From Oscillospiraceae bacterium (GTDB lineage Bacteria > Bacillota_A > Clostridia > Oscillospirales > Oscillospiraceae): a stretch of DNA of 18,860 bases. Numbering within the stretch: the first letter of the stretch is position 1; each line of letters opens with the position of its first letter. Shown here one piece after another: positions 6,641 to 14,799 of the stretch. Location of the stretch: NCBI GenBank assembly GCA_021771675.1, contig JAETOP010000075.1, positions 1 through 18,860 on the forward strand, written 5' to 3'. Both the position numbers and the translations under genes were made by a program. The notes beneath the pieces are model-generated. The model had not been told where the DNA came from. It searched no databases and saw nothing but the letters and a program-made list of their open reading frames with translations.

Positions 6641-9600
6641 ATGGCAAAGAGAACGGACATCAAAAAGGTTTTAATCATCGGCTCCGGCCCCATCGTCATC
6701 GGACAGGCGGCGGAATTTGACTACGCCGGCACCCAGGCCTGTCTGGCACTGAAGGAGGAGGGCTACGAGGTAATCCTTGCCAACTCCAACCCTGCCACCA
6801 TCATGACTGACACTGTTATCGCTGACAAGGTGTACATGGAGCCTCTGACTTTGGAATACGTGGCCAAAATCATCCGCTATGAGCGGCCTGACGCCATCGT
6901 CCCCGGCATCGGCGGCCAGACGGGTCTGAACCTGGCCATGCAGCTGGAAAAGAAGGGCATCTTGAAGGAGTGCCGGGTGGAGCTGCTGGGCACCAGCTTC
7001 TCCTCCATTGAGCGGGCCGAAGACCGGGAGCTGTTTAAGGAGATGTGCATGTCCATCGGCGAGCCCGTGATCCCCTCCGAGATCACCTATTCCCTGGAAG
7101 AGGCTAAGGAAGCGGCAAAGCGGATTGGCTATCCCGTGGTGCTGCGGCCTGCCTTTACCCTGGGCGGCACCGGCGGCGGCTTCGCCTACAGTGAGGAAGA
7201 GCTCATTGAGGTGGGCCTGAACGCCTTCAACCTCTCCCCTGTTCACCAGGTACTGGTGGAAAAGTCCGTAAAAGGCTACAAGGAGATCGAGTTTGAGGTC
7301 ATGCGGGACTCTAACGACCACGCCATCACCATCTGCGGCATGGAAAACATCGACCCTGTGGGCGTTCACACCGGCGACTCCCTGGTGGTGGCTCCCATCA
7401 TGACCCTCAGCGACCACGACCTGAAAATGCTCAACGACTCCGCCATTAAGATCATCCGGGAGCTGAAAATCGAGGGCGGCTGCAATGTCCAGTTTGCCCT
7501 GAATCCCAACTCCTCCGAGTATTTCCTCATTGAGGTCAACCCCCGGGTGTCCCGTTCCTCCGCCCTGGCCTCCAAGGCCTCCGGCTATCCCATCGCCCGG
7601 GTCACCGCTAAAATCGCCATGGGCATGGCCCTGGAGGACATCAAAATTGCCAACACCAACGCCGCCTTTGAACCCAGCTTGGATTACGTAGTGGCCAAGC
7701 TCCCCCGGTTCCCCTTTGACAAGTTCACCACCGCTCCCAACACCCTGGGCACCCAGATGAAGGCCACCGGCGAGGTTATGGGCATCGGCTCCAATCTGGA
7801 GGAGTGCCTGCTGAAATCCGTCCGCTCTCTGGAAAATGGCGCCTACCACTTCTACCTGTCCAAATTTGACAACATGTCCACAGAGGACATGCTCCGCTAC
7901 ATCAGCGTGTTCCGGGACGACAATTTCTTCGCCATTGCCGAGCTGATTCACCGGGGCGTTACCGTGGCGAAGATTGCGGGCATCACTCAAATTGCCCCCT
8001 TCTTCCTGGAGGCAGTAGAGCACATCATCGACATGGAGCACAAGCTCTCCGCCAATGTGGGCAGCCTGGAGGTACTGAAGGAGGCCAAGATCATCGGCTT
8101 CAGCGACCGCTACATTGCCCGGCTGTGGAAGCAGAAGGAGCTGGAGGTTTGGAATCTGCGCAAGCAGGAAAACATATTCCCCGTGTTCCGCATGGTGGAC
8201 ACCTGCCACACCGGAGCATATATCCCCTACTTCTATTCCAGCTACACCGGGAAAAACGACTCCATTCTCACGGATAAGAAGAAGATTTTGGTGCTGGGCG
8301 CAGGCCCCATCCGCATCGGTCAGGGCGTGGAATTTGACTATTCCACCGTCCATGCGGTAAACACCATCCGTCAGATGGGCTACGAGGCCATCATCGTCAA
8401 CAACAACCCCGAGACCGTCTCCACCGACTACACCACCGCCGACAAGCTGTACTTTGAGCCTCTGACCCCCGAGGATGTGATGAACATCATCGACTTCGAG
8501 AAGCCCGAGGGCGTCATCGCCACCCTGGGCGGCCAGACCGCCATCAACCTGGCCCAGCCGCTGATGGAGCGGGGCGTCAAAATCATCGGCACCGACTGTG
8601 CCGCCATCGACAAGGCAGAGAACCGGGACCTGTTTGAAAAGCTGTTGGAGGAGCTGAACATTCCTCAGCCCGAGGGCAAGGCCGTGACCCGGATTGAGGA
8701 CGGTGTTGCCGCCGCGGCGCGGATTGGCTACCCCGTGCTGGTGCGGCCCAGCTTTGTGCTGGGCGGCCGGGCCATGCAAATCGTCTCCAACGAGGCCCAG
8801 CTGGTGCAGTACCTGAAAACCGCTGTGGAGATCGATGCGGACAAACCGGTTCTGGTGGACAAATACATCCAGGGCCGCGAGGTGGAGATCGACGCCATCT
8901 GCGACGGCCGGGATGTGTTCGTCCCCGGCATCATGGAGCTGGTGGAGCGCACCGGCGTCCACTCCGGCGACTCCATCTCCGTCTACCCCACCTTCTCCAT
9001 CTCCGACAAAGTCAAGGGCGTCATTTTGCAATACGCCAAGCGGCTGGGTATGGGCATCGGCATTGTGGGCCTGTTTAACGTCCAGTTCATTGTGGACAAG
9101 AACGACAGGGTCTACATCATCGAGGTCAATCCCCGTTCCTCCCGCACTGTTCCCTTCCTGAGCAAGGCCACAGGCTACTCCCTGGCAGACATTGCCACCA
9201 AGGTCATTCTGGGCGTAAGTCTCAAGGAGCAGGGCATCTTCCACATCTACCCCGAGGAGAAGCAGCGCTGGTACGCCAAGGCCCCCGTGTTCTCCTTCAA
9301 CAAGATTCGCGGTCTGGACGCCTATCTGTCCCCGGAGATGAAATCCACCGGTGAAGCCATCGGCTACGACCGGACTCTGACCCGTGCCCTGTACAAGGCG
9401 TTGCAGGCCTCCGGCATGAAGCTGCAAAACTACGGCACCGTTTTCGCCACCATTGCCCAGGGCGATAAGGAAGAGGCTCTGCCCCTGATTCGCCGGTTCT
9501 ATCAGCTGGGCTTCAACATTGAGGCCACCCCCGGCACCGCTGAATTCCTGAAGGAGCACGGCATCCGCACCCACACCCTGAAAAAGATCAGCGAGGACCC

Positions 9601-9808
9601 CAACGAAATTCCCGAGGCACTGCGTCAGGGCCACATCTCCTATGTGATCAACACCCGAACCCCCGGCGCCGACGAAAAGGACGGCATCATCATCCGTCAG
9701 ATTTCCACGGAGTACAACGTGAACATCTTCACCTCCCTGGACACCGTAAAGGTGCTGCTGGACGTGCTGGAAGAAATCACCTTGACCATCTCCACCATTG
9801 ACGCCTGA
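6641..9808 (+). CDS. carB: Carbamoyl-phosphate synthase, large subunit
   Basis: The 1055-aa protein makes carbamoyl phosphate from bicarbonate, ammonia and two ATP; the ammonia is normally channelled from the glutaminase subunit CarA. The two homologous halves are clear: residues 1-400 start with GSGPIVIGQAAEFDYAG, and residues about 547-930 start with GAGPIRIGQGVEFDYS. Each has an ATP-grasp fold (GGTGGGFAY; VLGGRAMQ) and an EVNPR motif with R-SSA or RSSR. A middle oligomerisation region and a C-terminal MGS-like allosteric domain (from about 936) complete it. Length is normal. GGGAGG precedes the ATG. carA, which usually sits directly upstream, is absent; the 104-nt gap to pyrC holds only an inverted repeat. 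Confidence 0.97.
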   Translation: MAKRTDIKKVLIIGSGPIVIGQAAEFDYAGTQACLALKEEGYEVILANSNPATIMTDTVIADKVYMEPLTLEYVAKIIRYERPDAIVPGIGGQTGLNLAMQLEKKGILKECRVELLGTSFSSIERAEDRELFKEMCMSIGEPVIPSEITYSLEEAKEAAKRIGYPVVLRPAFTLGGTGGGFAYSEEELIEVGLNAFNLSPVHQVLVEKSVKGYKEIEFEVMRDSNDHAITICGMENIDPVGVHTGDSLVVAPIMTLSDHDLKMLNDSAIKIIRELKIEGGCNVQFALNPNSSEYFLIEVNPRVSRSSALASKASGYPIARVTAKIAMGMALEDIKIANTNAAFEPSLDYVVAKLPRFPFDKFTTAPNTLGTQMKATGEVMGIGSNLEECLLKSVRSLENGAYHFYLSKFDNMSTEDMLRYISVFRDDNFFAIAELIHRGVTVAKIAGITQIAPFFLEAVEHIIDMEHKLSANVGSLEVLKEAKIIGFSDRYIARLWKQKELEVWNLRKQENIFPVFRMVDTCHTGAYIPYFYSSYTGKNDSILTDKKKILVLGAGPIRIGQGVEFDYSTVHAVNTIRQMGYEAIIVNNNPETVSTDYTTADKLYFEPLTPEDVMNIIDFEKPEGVIATLGGQTAINLAQPLMERGVKIIGTDCAAIDKAENRDLFEKLLEELNIPQPEGKAVTRIEDGVAAAARIGYPVLVRPSFVLGGRAMQIVSNEAQLVQYLKTAVEIDADKPVLVDKYIQGREVEIDAICDGRDVFVPGIMELVERTGVHSGDSISVYPTFSISDKVKGVILQYAKRLGMGIGIVGLFNVQFIVDKNDRVYIIEVNPRSSRTVPFLSKATGYSLADIATKVILGVSLKEQGIFHIYPEEKQRWYAKAPVFSFNKIRGLDAYLSPEMKSTGEAIGYDRTLTRALYKALQASGMKLQNYGTVFATIAQGDKEEALPLIRRFYQLGFNIEATPGTAEFLKEHGIRTHTLKKISEDPNEIPEALRQGHISYVINTRTPGADEKDGIIIRQISTEYNVNIFTSLDTVKVLLDVLEEITLTISTIDA

Positions 9809-9818
9809 GAATTTGCAT

Positions 9819-10550
9819 ATGAAACAGGTTATTTTTGAAATACAATCCAATGAGGCCCTCACTCCGGAGGTTTACCGCATCGTTCTCTCCGGCGATGCCT
9901 CCGCCATCACCCAGCCGGGGCAGTTCGTGGAGATCGCCCTGCCGGGGAAATTTCTCCGGCGGCCCATTTCCGTCAGCGACTGGACAGAAAACCGCCTGAC
10001 CCTCATCTATAAAGTGGTGGGTCACGGCACCGAGCAGATGGCAGGCCTGTCCGCCGGAACCAGGCTGGACCTGCTCACTGGCCTGGGCAATGGCTACAAC
10101 ACCTCCCTCAGCGGGGACGCCCCCGTTCTGGTAGGGGGCGGCGTGGGGGTGCCTCCCCTGTATGGTCTGTGCAAAAAGCTGCTGGAAGAGGGGAAGAAGC
10201 CCAGCATGATTCTGGGCTTCAACAGAGAAAGTGAGATTTTCCTGAAACAGGAGTTTGAAGCGCTGGGCGTCCCCACCCACATCGCCACGGCTGATGGCAG
10301 CGTGGGAACCCAGGGCTTTGTCACCGACGTGCTGAAAACACTGGACTATTCCTACTTCTATTCCTGTGGACCCCTGCCCATGTTCCGGGCCATGGAAGCA
10401 GTGGTCACTACCTCCGGCCAATACAGCCTGGAGGAGCGGATGGGCTGCGGCTTCGGAGCCTGCATGGGCTGCTCCATCCAGACGAAGAGCGGGGCAAAGC
10501 GGGTCTGCAAGGACGGCCCGGTCTTTATTCGGGAGGAGGTATTCTATTGA
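9819..10550 (+). CDS. pyrK: Dihydroorotate dehydrogenase B, electron transfer subunit
   Basis: The 243-aa FAD and 2Fe-2S protein passes electrons from dihydroorotate oxidation in PyrD to NAD+, as part of a PyrD2-PyrK2 complex. Visible are the FAD-binding RRPISV at 47-52, the pyridine-nucleotide site GGGVGVPPL at 106-114, SCGPLPM at 182-188, and the cluster cysteines C210, C215, C218 and C230 in the typical C-x4-C-x2-C-x11-C pattern. The ATG is 10 nt after the carB stop and matches the family N-terminus; a TTG at 9798 within carB is a less likely start. There is no strong ribosome binding site, so coupling to carB translation is likely. It overlaps pyrD by 4 nt. Confidence 0.93.
   Translation: MKQVIFEIQSNEALTPEVYRIVLSGDASAITQPGQFVEIALPGKFLRRPISVSDWTENRLTLIYKVVGHGTEQMAGLSAGTRLDLLTGLGNGYNTSLSGDAPVLVGGGVGVPPLYGLCKKLLEEGKKPSMILGFNRESEIFLKQEFEALGVPTHIATADGSVGTQGFVTDVLKTLDYSYFYSCGPLPMFRAMEAVVTTSGQYSLEERMGCGFGACMGCSIQTKSGAKRVCKDGPVFIREEVFY
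10534..10539 (+). promoter_or_regulatory. Ribosome binding site for a TTG-started pyrD
   Basis: AGGAGG inside the end of pyrK lies 7 nt before the TTG at 10547. The TTG overlaps the pyrK stop (TTGA), a coupled start. Confidence 0.75.
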
Positions 10551-11455
10551 ACACGAAAGTGAATCTATGTGGGATTACGCTGGACAATCCGGTGATTCCC
10601 GCCTCCGGCACCTTCGGCTACGGCTATGAATTCGCGGAAGTTTACGACATCAACCAGCTTGGCACCTTCTCCTTCAAGGGAACCACCCGGGATGCACGGT
10701 TCGGCAACCCCACCCCCCGGATTGCCGAGTGCACCGGTGGAATGATTAACGCCGTGGGGCTGCAAAATCCCGGTGTGGAGGCCGTCATCAGCCGGGAGCT
10801 TCCCAGACTGAAAGAGTGCTTTCACAAGCCGGTGATGGCCAACGTCTCCGGCTTCAGCGTGGAGGACTACGCCTACACCTGCCAAAAACTTGATGCGGAG
10901 GAACAGGTGGGCTGGCTGGAAGTGAACGTCAGCTGCCCCAACGTCCACGGCGGCGGCATGAGCTTCGGCACAGAGCCGGAGGCCGCCGCCCAGGTCACCA
11001 GAGCTGTGAAGGCGGTGACAAAAAAGCCCGTTATCATCAAGCTCTCCCCCAATGTGACGGATATTGTCGCCATTGCCAAGGCCTGCGAGCAGGCCGGCGC
11101 AGACGGCATCAGCTTGATTAACACCATGCTTGGCATGCGCATCGACCTGCGGCGGAGAAAGCCCGTCATCGCCAATACCATGGGGGGCTTTTCCGGACCT
11201 GCCATCTTCCCGGTGGCCCTGCGGATGGTCTACCAGGTCTCGAAGGCCCTGTCCATCCCCGTGGTGGGCATGGGGGGCGTCAGCAGCGCCGAGGATGTGA
11301 TTGAAATGATGCTGGCGGGGGCCACCGCCGTGGAAGTCGGCGCCGCCAATCTGGTAAATCCCTACGCAAGCTTGGACATTGTCCGCTCTCTGCCGGAGGC
11401 AATGAAAAAATATGGAATTGAAAATTTGAGTGATATAATAGGAGGCGCACACTAA
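10547..11455 (+). CDS. pyrD: Dihydroorotate dehydrogenase type 1B, catalytic subunit
   Basis: The 302-aa FMN protein oxidises dihydroorotate to orotate, the fourth step, using NAD+ through PyrK. Its fold is a TIM barrel. Motifs are NPVIPASGTFGYG at 14-26, GGMINAVGLQNPG at 64-76, NVSCPN at 127-132 with Cys130 as the catalytic base typical of class 1 enzymes, KLSPNV, INTMLG and GMGGV near the C-terminus for FMN phosphate binding. The Cys, where class 2 has Ser, and the adjacent pyrK both mark type 1B. The start is TTG, supported by AGGAGG at 7 nt and by overlap with the pyrK stop. The stop shares one base with the pyrF start. Confidence 0.95.
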   Translation: MNTKVNLCGITLDNPVIPASGTFGYGYEFAEVYDINQLGTFSFKGTTRDARFGNPTPRIAECTGGMINAVGLQNPGVEAVISRELPRLKECFHKPVMANVSGFSVEDYAYTCQKLDAEEQVGWLEVNVSCPNVHGGGMSFGTEPEAAAQVTRAVKAVTKKPVIIKLSPNVTDIVAIAKACEQAGADGISLINTMLGMRIDLRRRKPVIANTMGGFSGPAIFPVALRMVYQVSKALSIPVVGMGGVSSAEDVIEMMLAGATAVEVGAANLVNPYASLDIVRSLPEAMKKYGIENLSDIIGGAH

Positions 11456-12153
11456 TGGGTAAAGATGTCATCGTCGCCTGCGACTTTTCCAGCGCAGAGC
11501 AGGTATTCACCTTCCTGGACAAGTTCCAGGACAGAAAGCCCTTTGTGAAAATCGGCATGGAGCTGTACTACGCCGAGGGCCCCGCCATCGTGCGGGAGAT
11601 TAAGGCCCGGGGCCACAAAATTTTCCTGGATTTGAAGCTCCATGACATTCCCAACACTGTAAAAAAAGCCATGGCCGTGCTGAGTAGCCTTGATGTGGAC
11701 ATCTGCAACCTCCACGCCGCTGGCACCACCGCCATGATGACGGCAGCTCTGGAGGGTCTGACCCGCCCCGACGGCACCCGTCCCCTGCTGATTGCAGTAA
11801 CCCAGCTGACCTCCACCGATCAGGCCGCCATGGAAAATGATCTGATGATCCATGCCCCCATTGACCAGGTGGTGATGCACTACGCCGAAACCGCCAAAAA
11901 TGCCGGTCTGGACGGCATTGTCTGCTCCCCCCTGGAGGCCGGGAAGGTTCACGAGCGCTGCGGCAGGGATTTCCTCACCGTCACCCCCGGCGTTCGCTTT
12001 GCCGACGGAGACGTGGGCGACCAAAAGCGGGTCATGACCCCCGCCGCCGCCAGGGAAATCGGCTCCGACTACATCGTGGTGGGCCGTCCCATCACCGCTG
12101 CCCCCGACCCCGTGGCCGCCTATGAGCGCTGCGTGGCCGAGTTTGTGGGCTGA
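11455..12153 (+). CDS. pyrF: Orotidine 5'-phosphate decarboxylase
   Basis: The 232-aa TIM-barrel enzyme converts OMP to UMP, the last step of the pathway. The catalytic DLKLHDIPNTV at 59-69 contains the Lys61 and Asp64 of the D-x-K-x-x-D signature. The phosphate-binding segments VTPGVR and VVGRPIT are near the C-terminus. Length and motifs fit the short bacterial (B. subtilis and E. coli type) family. The start overlaps the pyrD stop (TAATG) with AGGAGG 9 nt upstream, so translation is coupled. Confidence 0.96.
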   Translation: MGKDVIVACDFSSAEQVFTFLDKFQDRKPFVKIGMELYYAEGPAIVREIKARGHKIFLDLKLHDIPNTVKKAMAVLSSLDVDICNLHAAGTTAMMTAALEGLTRPDGTRPLLIAVTQLTSTDQAAMENDLMIHAPIDQVVMHYAETAKNAGLDGIVCSPLEAGKVHERCGRDFLTVTPGVRFADGDVGDQKRVMTPAAAREIGSDYIVVGRPITAAPDPVAAYERCVAEFVG

Positions 12154-12160
12154 GGCGCAT

Positions 12161-12412
12161 ATGGAAGAATTTCGCTATGATACTCAGCTGCTGATTGAAG
12201 GCACCGATTTGGACGAGGATGCCATCAACGACTATTTTCGCTTGCATTTCAAGGGCGACTGCCTGCTGACCGTGGGGGATGAGGACTTAATCAAAGTCCA
12301 CTTTCACACCAACGAGCCCTGGAAGGTTTTGGAATACTGCGCATCCTTGGGAGAAATCTACGACATTGTGGTAGAGGATATGGTTCGCCAGTCCCGGGGC
12401 CTGCACGGGTAA
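12161..12412 (+). CDS. Stand-alone FakA/YloV-like middle domain, small protein
   Basis: The 83-aa product begins MEEFRYDTQLLIEG and resembles only the middle domain of FakA/YloV (the DAK2-fold fatty-acid kinase subunit family, over 500 aa): GDCLLTVGDEDLIKVHFHTN at 32-51 and the VLEYCASLGEIYDIVVEDM segment follow that family's pattern. The N-terminal DhaL-like kinase domain and the C-terminal domain are missing. Where FakA often has a Cys in YCTEF, this protein has Asp (YDTQ). The ATG is 7 nt after the pyrF stop with GAGG just upstream, so it is probably translated with the operon. It may be a genuine short family or the remnant of a larger gene. Function is unknown. Confidence 0.65.
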   Translation: MEEFRYDTQLLIEGTDLDEDAINDYFRLHFKGDCLLTVGDEDLIKVHFHTNEPWKVLEYCASLGEIYDIVVEDMVRQSRGLHG

Positions 12413-12440
12413 AAGCGGCGGCGAGTCAAATGGGTGTTTG

Positions 12441-12616
12441 GCAGTGCGTTGAGTGGTGGAGGGGAAAGGCTTCTGAGCAAAGGCTCCCGAAGTGTAAGGG
12501 GAAAGCGAAGCGCAGTGGCGGTAGTGAATGACAGCCCGGTGGGCTGTCAGAGCCGCCACCGGGGAAAGCCGCAGCTTTCCTGGCACGGCGTAGCCGTGAC
12601 TGAGGGACTGTGCAGT
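12441..12616 (-). repeat. Dispersed intergenic repeat, copy B (inverted, with extra hairpins)
   Basis: Read on the minus strand it starts CACAGTCCCTCAGTC and ends with GCCTTTGCTCAGAAGCC and CACCACTCAACGCACTGCC, matching the ends of the other copies. The middle differs: it has a series of short hairpins, GACAGCCC-GGT-GGGCTGTC (12530-12548), GAAAGC-CGCA-GCTTTC and CACGGC-GTA-GCCGTG. Confidence 0.8.
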
Positions 12617-12728
12617 AAAATGTTTACGTATTTGCATTTACTTGGGCGAAGAGGGACTGCTTTACCATAGAATCGATATTCTCATAAACGCCGGCAAAAT
12701 TCCCACCGAGTTCACTATTATATTGGCA

Positions 12729-12951
12729 TACCTTTCCACATTGGTTTGTAACAGTATTTAGGTGCCTACTGTACAGTCCCTCAGTCAGCTTCGCTGACAG
12801 CTCCCCTTACACAGGGGAGCCTTTGCTCAGAAACCGTCACCCTAATTCACCCAACCTTCTGCCCAGAAAACGTTACCGGGCGAAACTTATGCGGTAATTA
12901 CTGACCACCCCCATGCGAGTTTGGGGTGAAGCGCCCTGCGCTTCAAATTAC
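12729..12951 (+). repeat. Dispersed intergenic repeat, copy C (longest)
   Basis: The left part matches copy A (4829-4915) in direct orientation. The right part, 12857-12951, matches the reverse complement of 18751-18844 nearly perfectly. It includes the hairpin GTCAGC-TTC-GCTGAC and, near the right end, GAAGCGC-CCT-GCGCTTC. It lies 70 nt before pyrE. Confidence 0.85.
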
Positions 12952-13022
12952 TATTTACCAAGCTAAACCAATAGACCCTATTCATAGCTCCTAAATCCTA
13001 ATTCAAAAAATGGAGGAACATC

Positions 13023-13679
13023 ATGGAAGCCTATAAGAGAGAGTTTATCCAATTTCTGGAAAAGGCCGGTGTGCTGAAATTCGGTGATTTTACCGCCAAG
13101 TCCGGCCGGAAGATTCCCTATTTCATCAACGCCGGTATGATTAAGACCGGTGAGGAAATCGCCACCCTGGGCGAATTCTATGCCCGGGCCTATCAGGAAA
13201 AGCTGGGCGATAAAAAGGCCGTGCTCTACGGCCCTGCCTACAAGGGCATCTCCATCGCCGTGTCCGCCGCTGTGGCTCTGAGCAAGCGGGGAATCAATGT
13301 CCCCTTCTTCTTCAACCGGAAGGAAGTAAAGGATCACGGCGAGGGCGGCGTGTTCGTGGGGTATGTGCCCCAGGCCGTTGAGGACGTGGTGATTGTGGAG
13401 GACGTGATCACCGCCGGTACCGCCATCCGGGAAAGCATGGAAATCCTCAGCCATCTGGAAGGCGTCAAGGTCGCCGCTACCTTCATCATGGTGGACCGGA
13501 AGGAGCGGGGCCGGAGCGAAAAGCTGGCCATGCAGGAGGTTGAAGAGGAATTCGGTTTCCCCGTCTACTCTGTAGTGGATGTGTACGACATCATTGAGTA
13601 TCTGGAAGAGAATCCCGCCAACGCCGAGAATGTGACGAGGATTAAGAATTACCTGGCTGTGAACGGAGCGAGCGCATGA
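13023..13679 (+). CDS. pyrE: Orotate phosphoribosyltransferase
   Basis: The 218-aa enzyme joins orotate to PRPP to give OMP, the fifth step. The PRPP-binding signature [13 protein letters not shown] is at 122-134. The flexible-loop region with [15 protein letters not shown] is at 95-109, and YGPAYKGI at 69-76 is typical of the family. The ATG has GGAGG 6 nt upstream. The stop overlaps the pyrB start by 4 nt (ATGA). A repeat-filled gap separates it from the upstream pyr genes, so it is not certain that one transcript covers both halves. Confidence 0.95.
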   Translation: MEAYKREFIQFLEKAGVLKFGDFTAKSGRKIPYFINAGMIKTGEEIATLGEFYARAYQEKLGDKKAVLYGPAYKGISIAVSAAVALSKRGINVPFFFNRKEVKDHGEGGVFVGYVPQAVEDVVIVEDVITAGTAIRESMEILSHLEGVKVAATFIMVDRKERGRSEKLAMQEVEEEFGFPVYSVVDVYDIIEYLEENPANAENVTRIKNYLAVNGASA

Positions 13680-14758
13680 GAAGCCTAAACAGTATCCTGG
13701 ATTTGTCTGTGGAGGAGCTGGACGGGCTCATCGCCACCGCCAAGGACATCATCGCCCATCCCGAAAATTATTGGGACGCCTGCAAGCACAAGAAGCTGGC
13801 AACGCTGTTCTTTGAGCCCTCCACCCGGACCCGGCTGAGTTTTGAGGCAGCCATGATCGAGCTGGGCGGCAGCGTCATCGGCTTCTCCCAGGCCAGCTCC
13901 TCCTCCGCCTCCAAGGGCGAGAGCATGGCCGACACCGCCAAAATCCTCAGCTGCTACGCCGACATCATGGCCATCCGGCACCCCAAGGACGGGGCTCCCT
14001 ATGTGGCCTCTCAGAACGCCACCGTTCCTGTCATCAACGCCGGAGACGGAATGCACAACCACCCCACCCAAACCCTGGCGGACCTTCTGACCATCTCTCG
14101 GGAGATAGGGCGGCTGAACGATCTCACCATCGGCTTCTGCGGCGACCTGAAATACGGCCGCACCGTCCACTCCCTGATTGAGGCCATGAGCCGCTATCCC
14201 GGCATCAAATTTGTACTGATCTCTCCGGAGGAATTGAAGCTCCCCGGCTTTGTCCGGTTCAACATTCTGGAAAAGCATCACATCCCCTACACCGAAGTTA
14301 CCTCTCTGGAGGAGGCGCTCCCGGAGCTGGATGTGCTGTATATGACCCGCATTCAGCGGGAGCGGTTTGACGATCCCTGGCAATACGAGCGGCTGAAAGA
14401 CAGCTATGTGCTGGACACCGCCAAGATGAAGCTGGCCAAGGAAAAAATGAGTGTGCTCCATCCCCTGCCCCGGGTAAACGAGATCAGCGTGGCAGTGGAC
14501 GACGACCCCAGAGCCGCCTATTTCCGCCAGGCCCTGAACGGCAAGTATATGCGGATGGCTCTGATTCTCATGCTGCTGAAGGAGGCGGAGCGGAATCCCC
14601 TCCGGGAGGAGATCGACACCTCCAACCTTCGCTATGACCTGGTGTGCCACAATCCCCGGTGCATCTCCGCCACCGAGCAAGAGCTGCCCCAGATTTTCCG
14701 CACCACCGACAAAGCCGCCGGCATCCACCGCTGCATCTACTGCGAGCAGAGAGCCTGA
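13676..14758 (+). CDS. pyrB: Aspartate carbamoyltransferase fused to a PyrI-like zinc domain
   Basis: The 360-aa enzyme condenses carbamoyl phosphate with aspartate, the second step. The catalytic chain (about 1-305) shows the carbamoyl-phosphate loop STRTR at 49-53, Lys80 in a SASKGES segment, HPTQT at 129-133 and HPLPR at 262-266. After it come about 50 extra residues with C324-x4-C329-x23-C353-x2-C356. This segment (VCHNPRCIS and RCIYCE) resembles the zinc domain of the regulatory chain PyrI, including the CIS after the second Cys, and the cysteine spacing equals that of E. coli PyrI (109, 114, 138, 141). The PyrI nucleotide-binding domain is absent, and no pyrI follows. It overlaps pyrE and ends the cluster. 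Catalytic assignment is firm; the function of the zinc tail is inferred. Confidence 0.95.
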   Translation: MRSLNSILDLSVEELDGLIATAKDIIAHPENYWDACKHKKLATLFFEPSTRTRLSFEAAMIELGGSVIGFSQASSSSASKGESMADTAKILSCYADIMAIRHPKDGAPYVASQNATVPVINAGDGMHNHPTQTLADLLTISREIGRLNDLTIGFCGDLKYGRTVHSLIEAMSRYPGIKFVLISPEELKLPGFVRFNILEKHHIPYTEVTSLEEALPELDVLYMTRIQRERFDDPWQYERLKDSYVLDTAKMKLAKEKMSVLHPLPRVNEISVAVDDDPRAAYFRQALNGKYMRMALILMLLKEAERNPLREEIDTSNLRYDLVCHNPRCISATEQELPQIFRTTDKAAGIHRCIYCEQRA

Positions 14759-14768
14759 TACATAAATT

Positions 14769-14796
14769 CCCCCAAGGCAATCGCCTTGGGGGTTAT
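14769..14796. terminator. Terminator between convergent pyrB and DUF1846 genes
   Basis: CCCCCAAGGC and GCCTTGGGGG form a perfect 10-bp stem with loop AATC, 10 nt after the pyrB stop and just before the end of the convergent gene at 14800. The T tails are short, so it probably serves both directions with modest strength. Confidence 0.75.
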
Positions 14797-14799
14797 CAA

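Larger units (their letters stand above)
12413..13022. other. Repeat-filled gap inside the pyr cluster
   Basis: The 610-nt gap holds two copies of the dispersed repeat in opposite orientation (12441-12616 minus, 12729-12951 plus) with about 110 nt between them. I see no gene, no canonical T-tailed terminator and no convincing promoter for pyrE. Open frames in it run through the hairpins and lack ribosome binding sites. Confidence 0.65.

Noticed and set aside
6671..9862. A minus-strand open frame of over 1000 codons opposite carB
   Set aside because: It is the mirror of a GC-rich, highly biased coding strand; its translation is rich in Gly, His, Val and Asp with no recognisable domain, while carB is unambiguous.
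12434..12670. Small open frames inside the repeat region
   Set aside because: They run through hairpin modules that vary between copies and have no ribosome binding site.
12441..12951. Possible CRISPR array because of repeated hairpins
   Set aside because: The repeats are not regularly spaced, lack unique spacers of constant length, and no cas gene is present.
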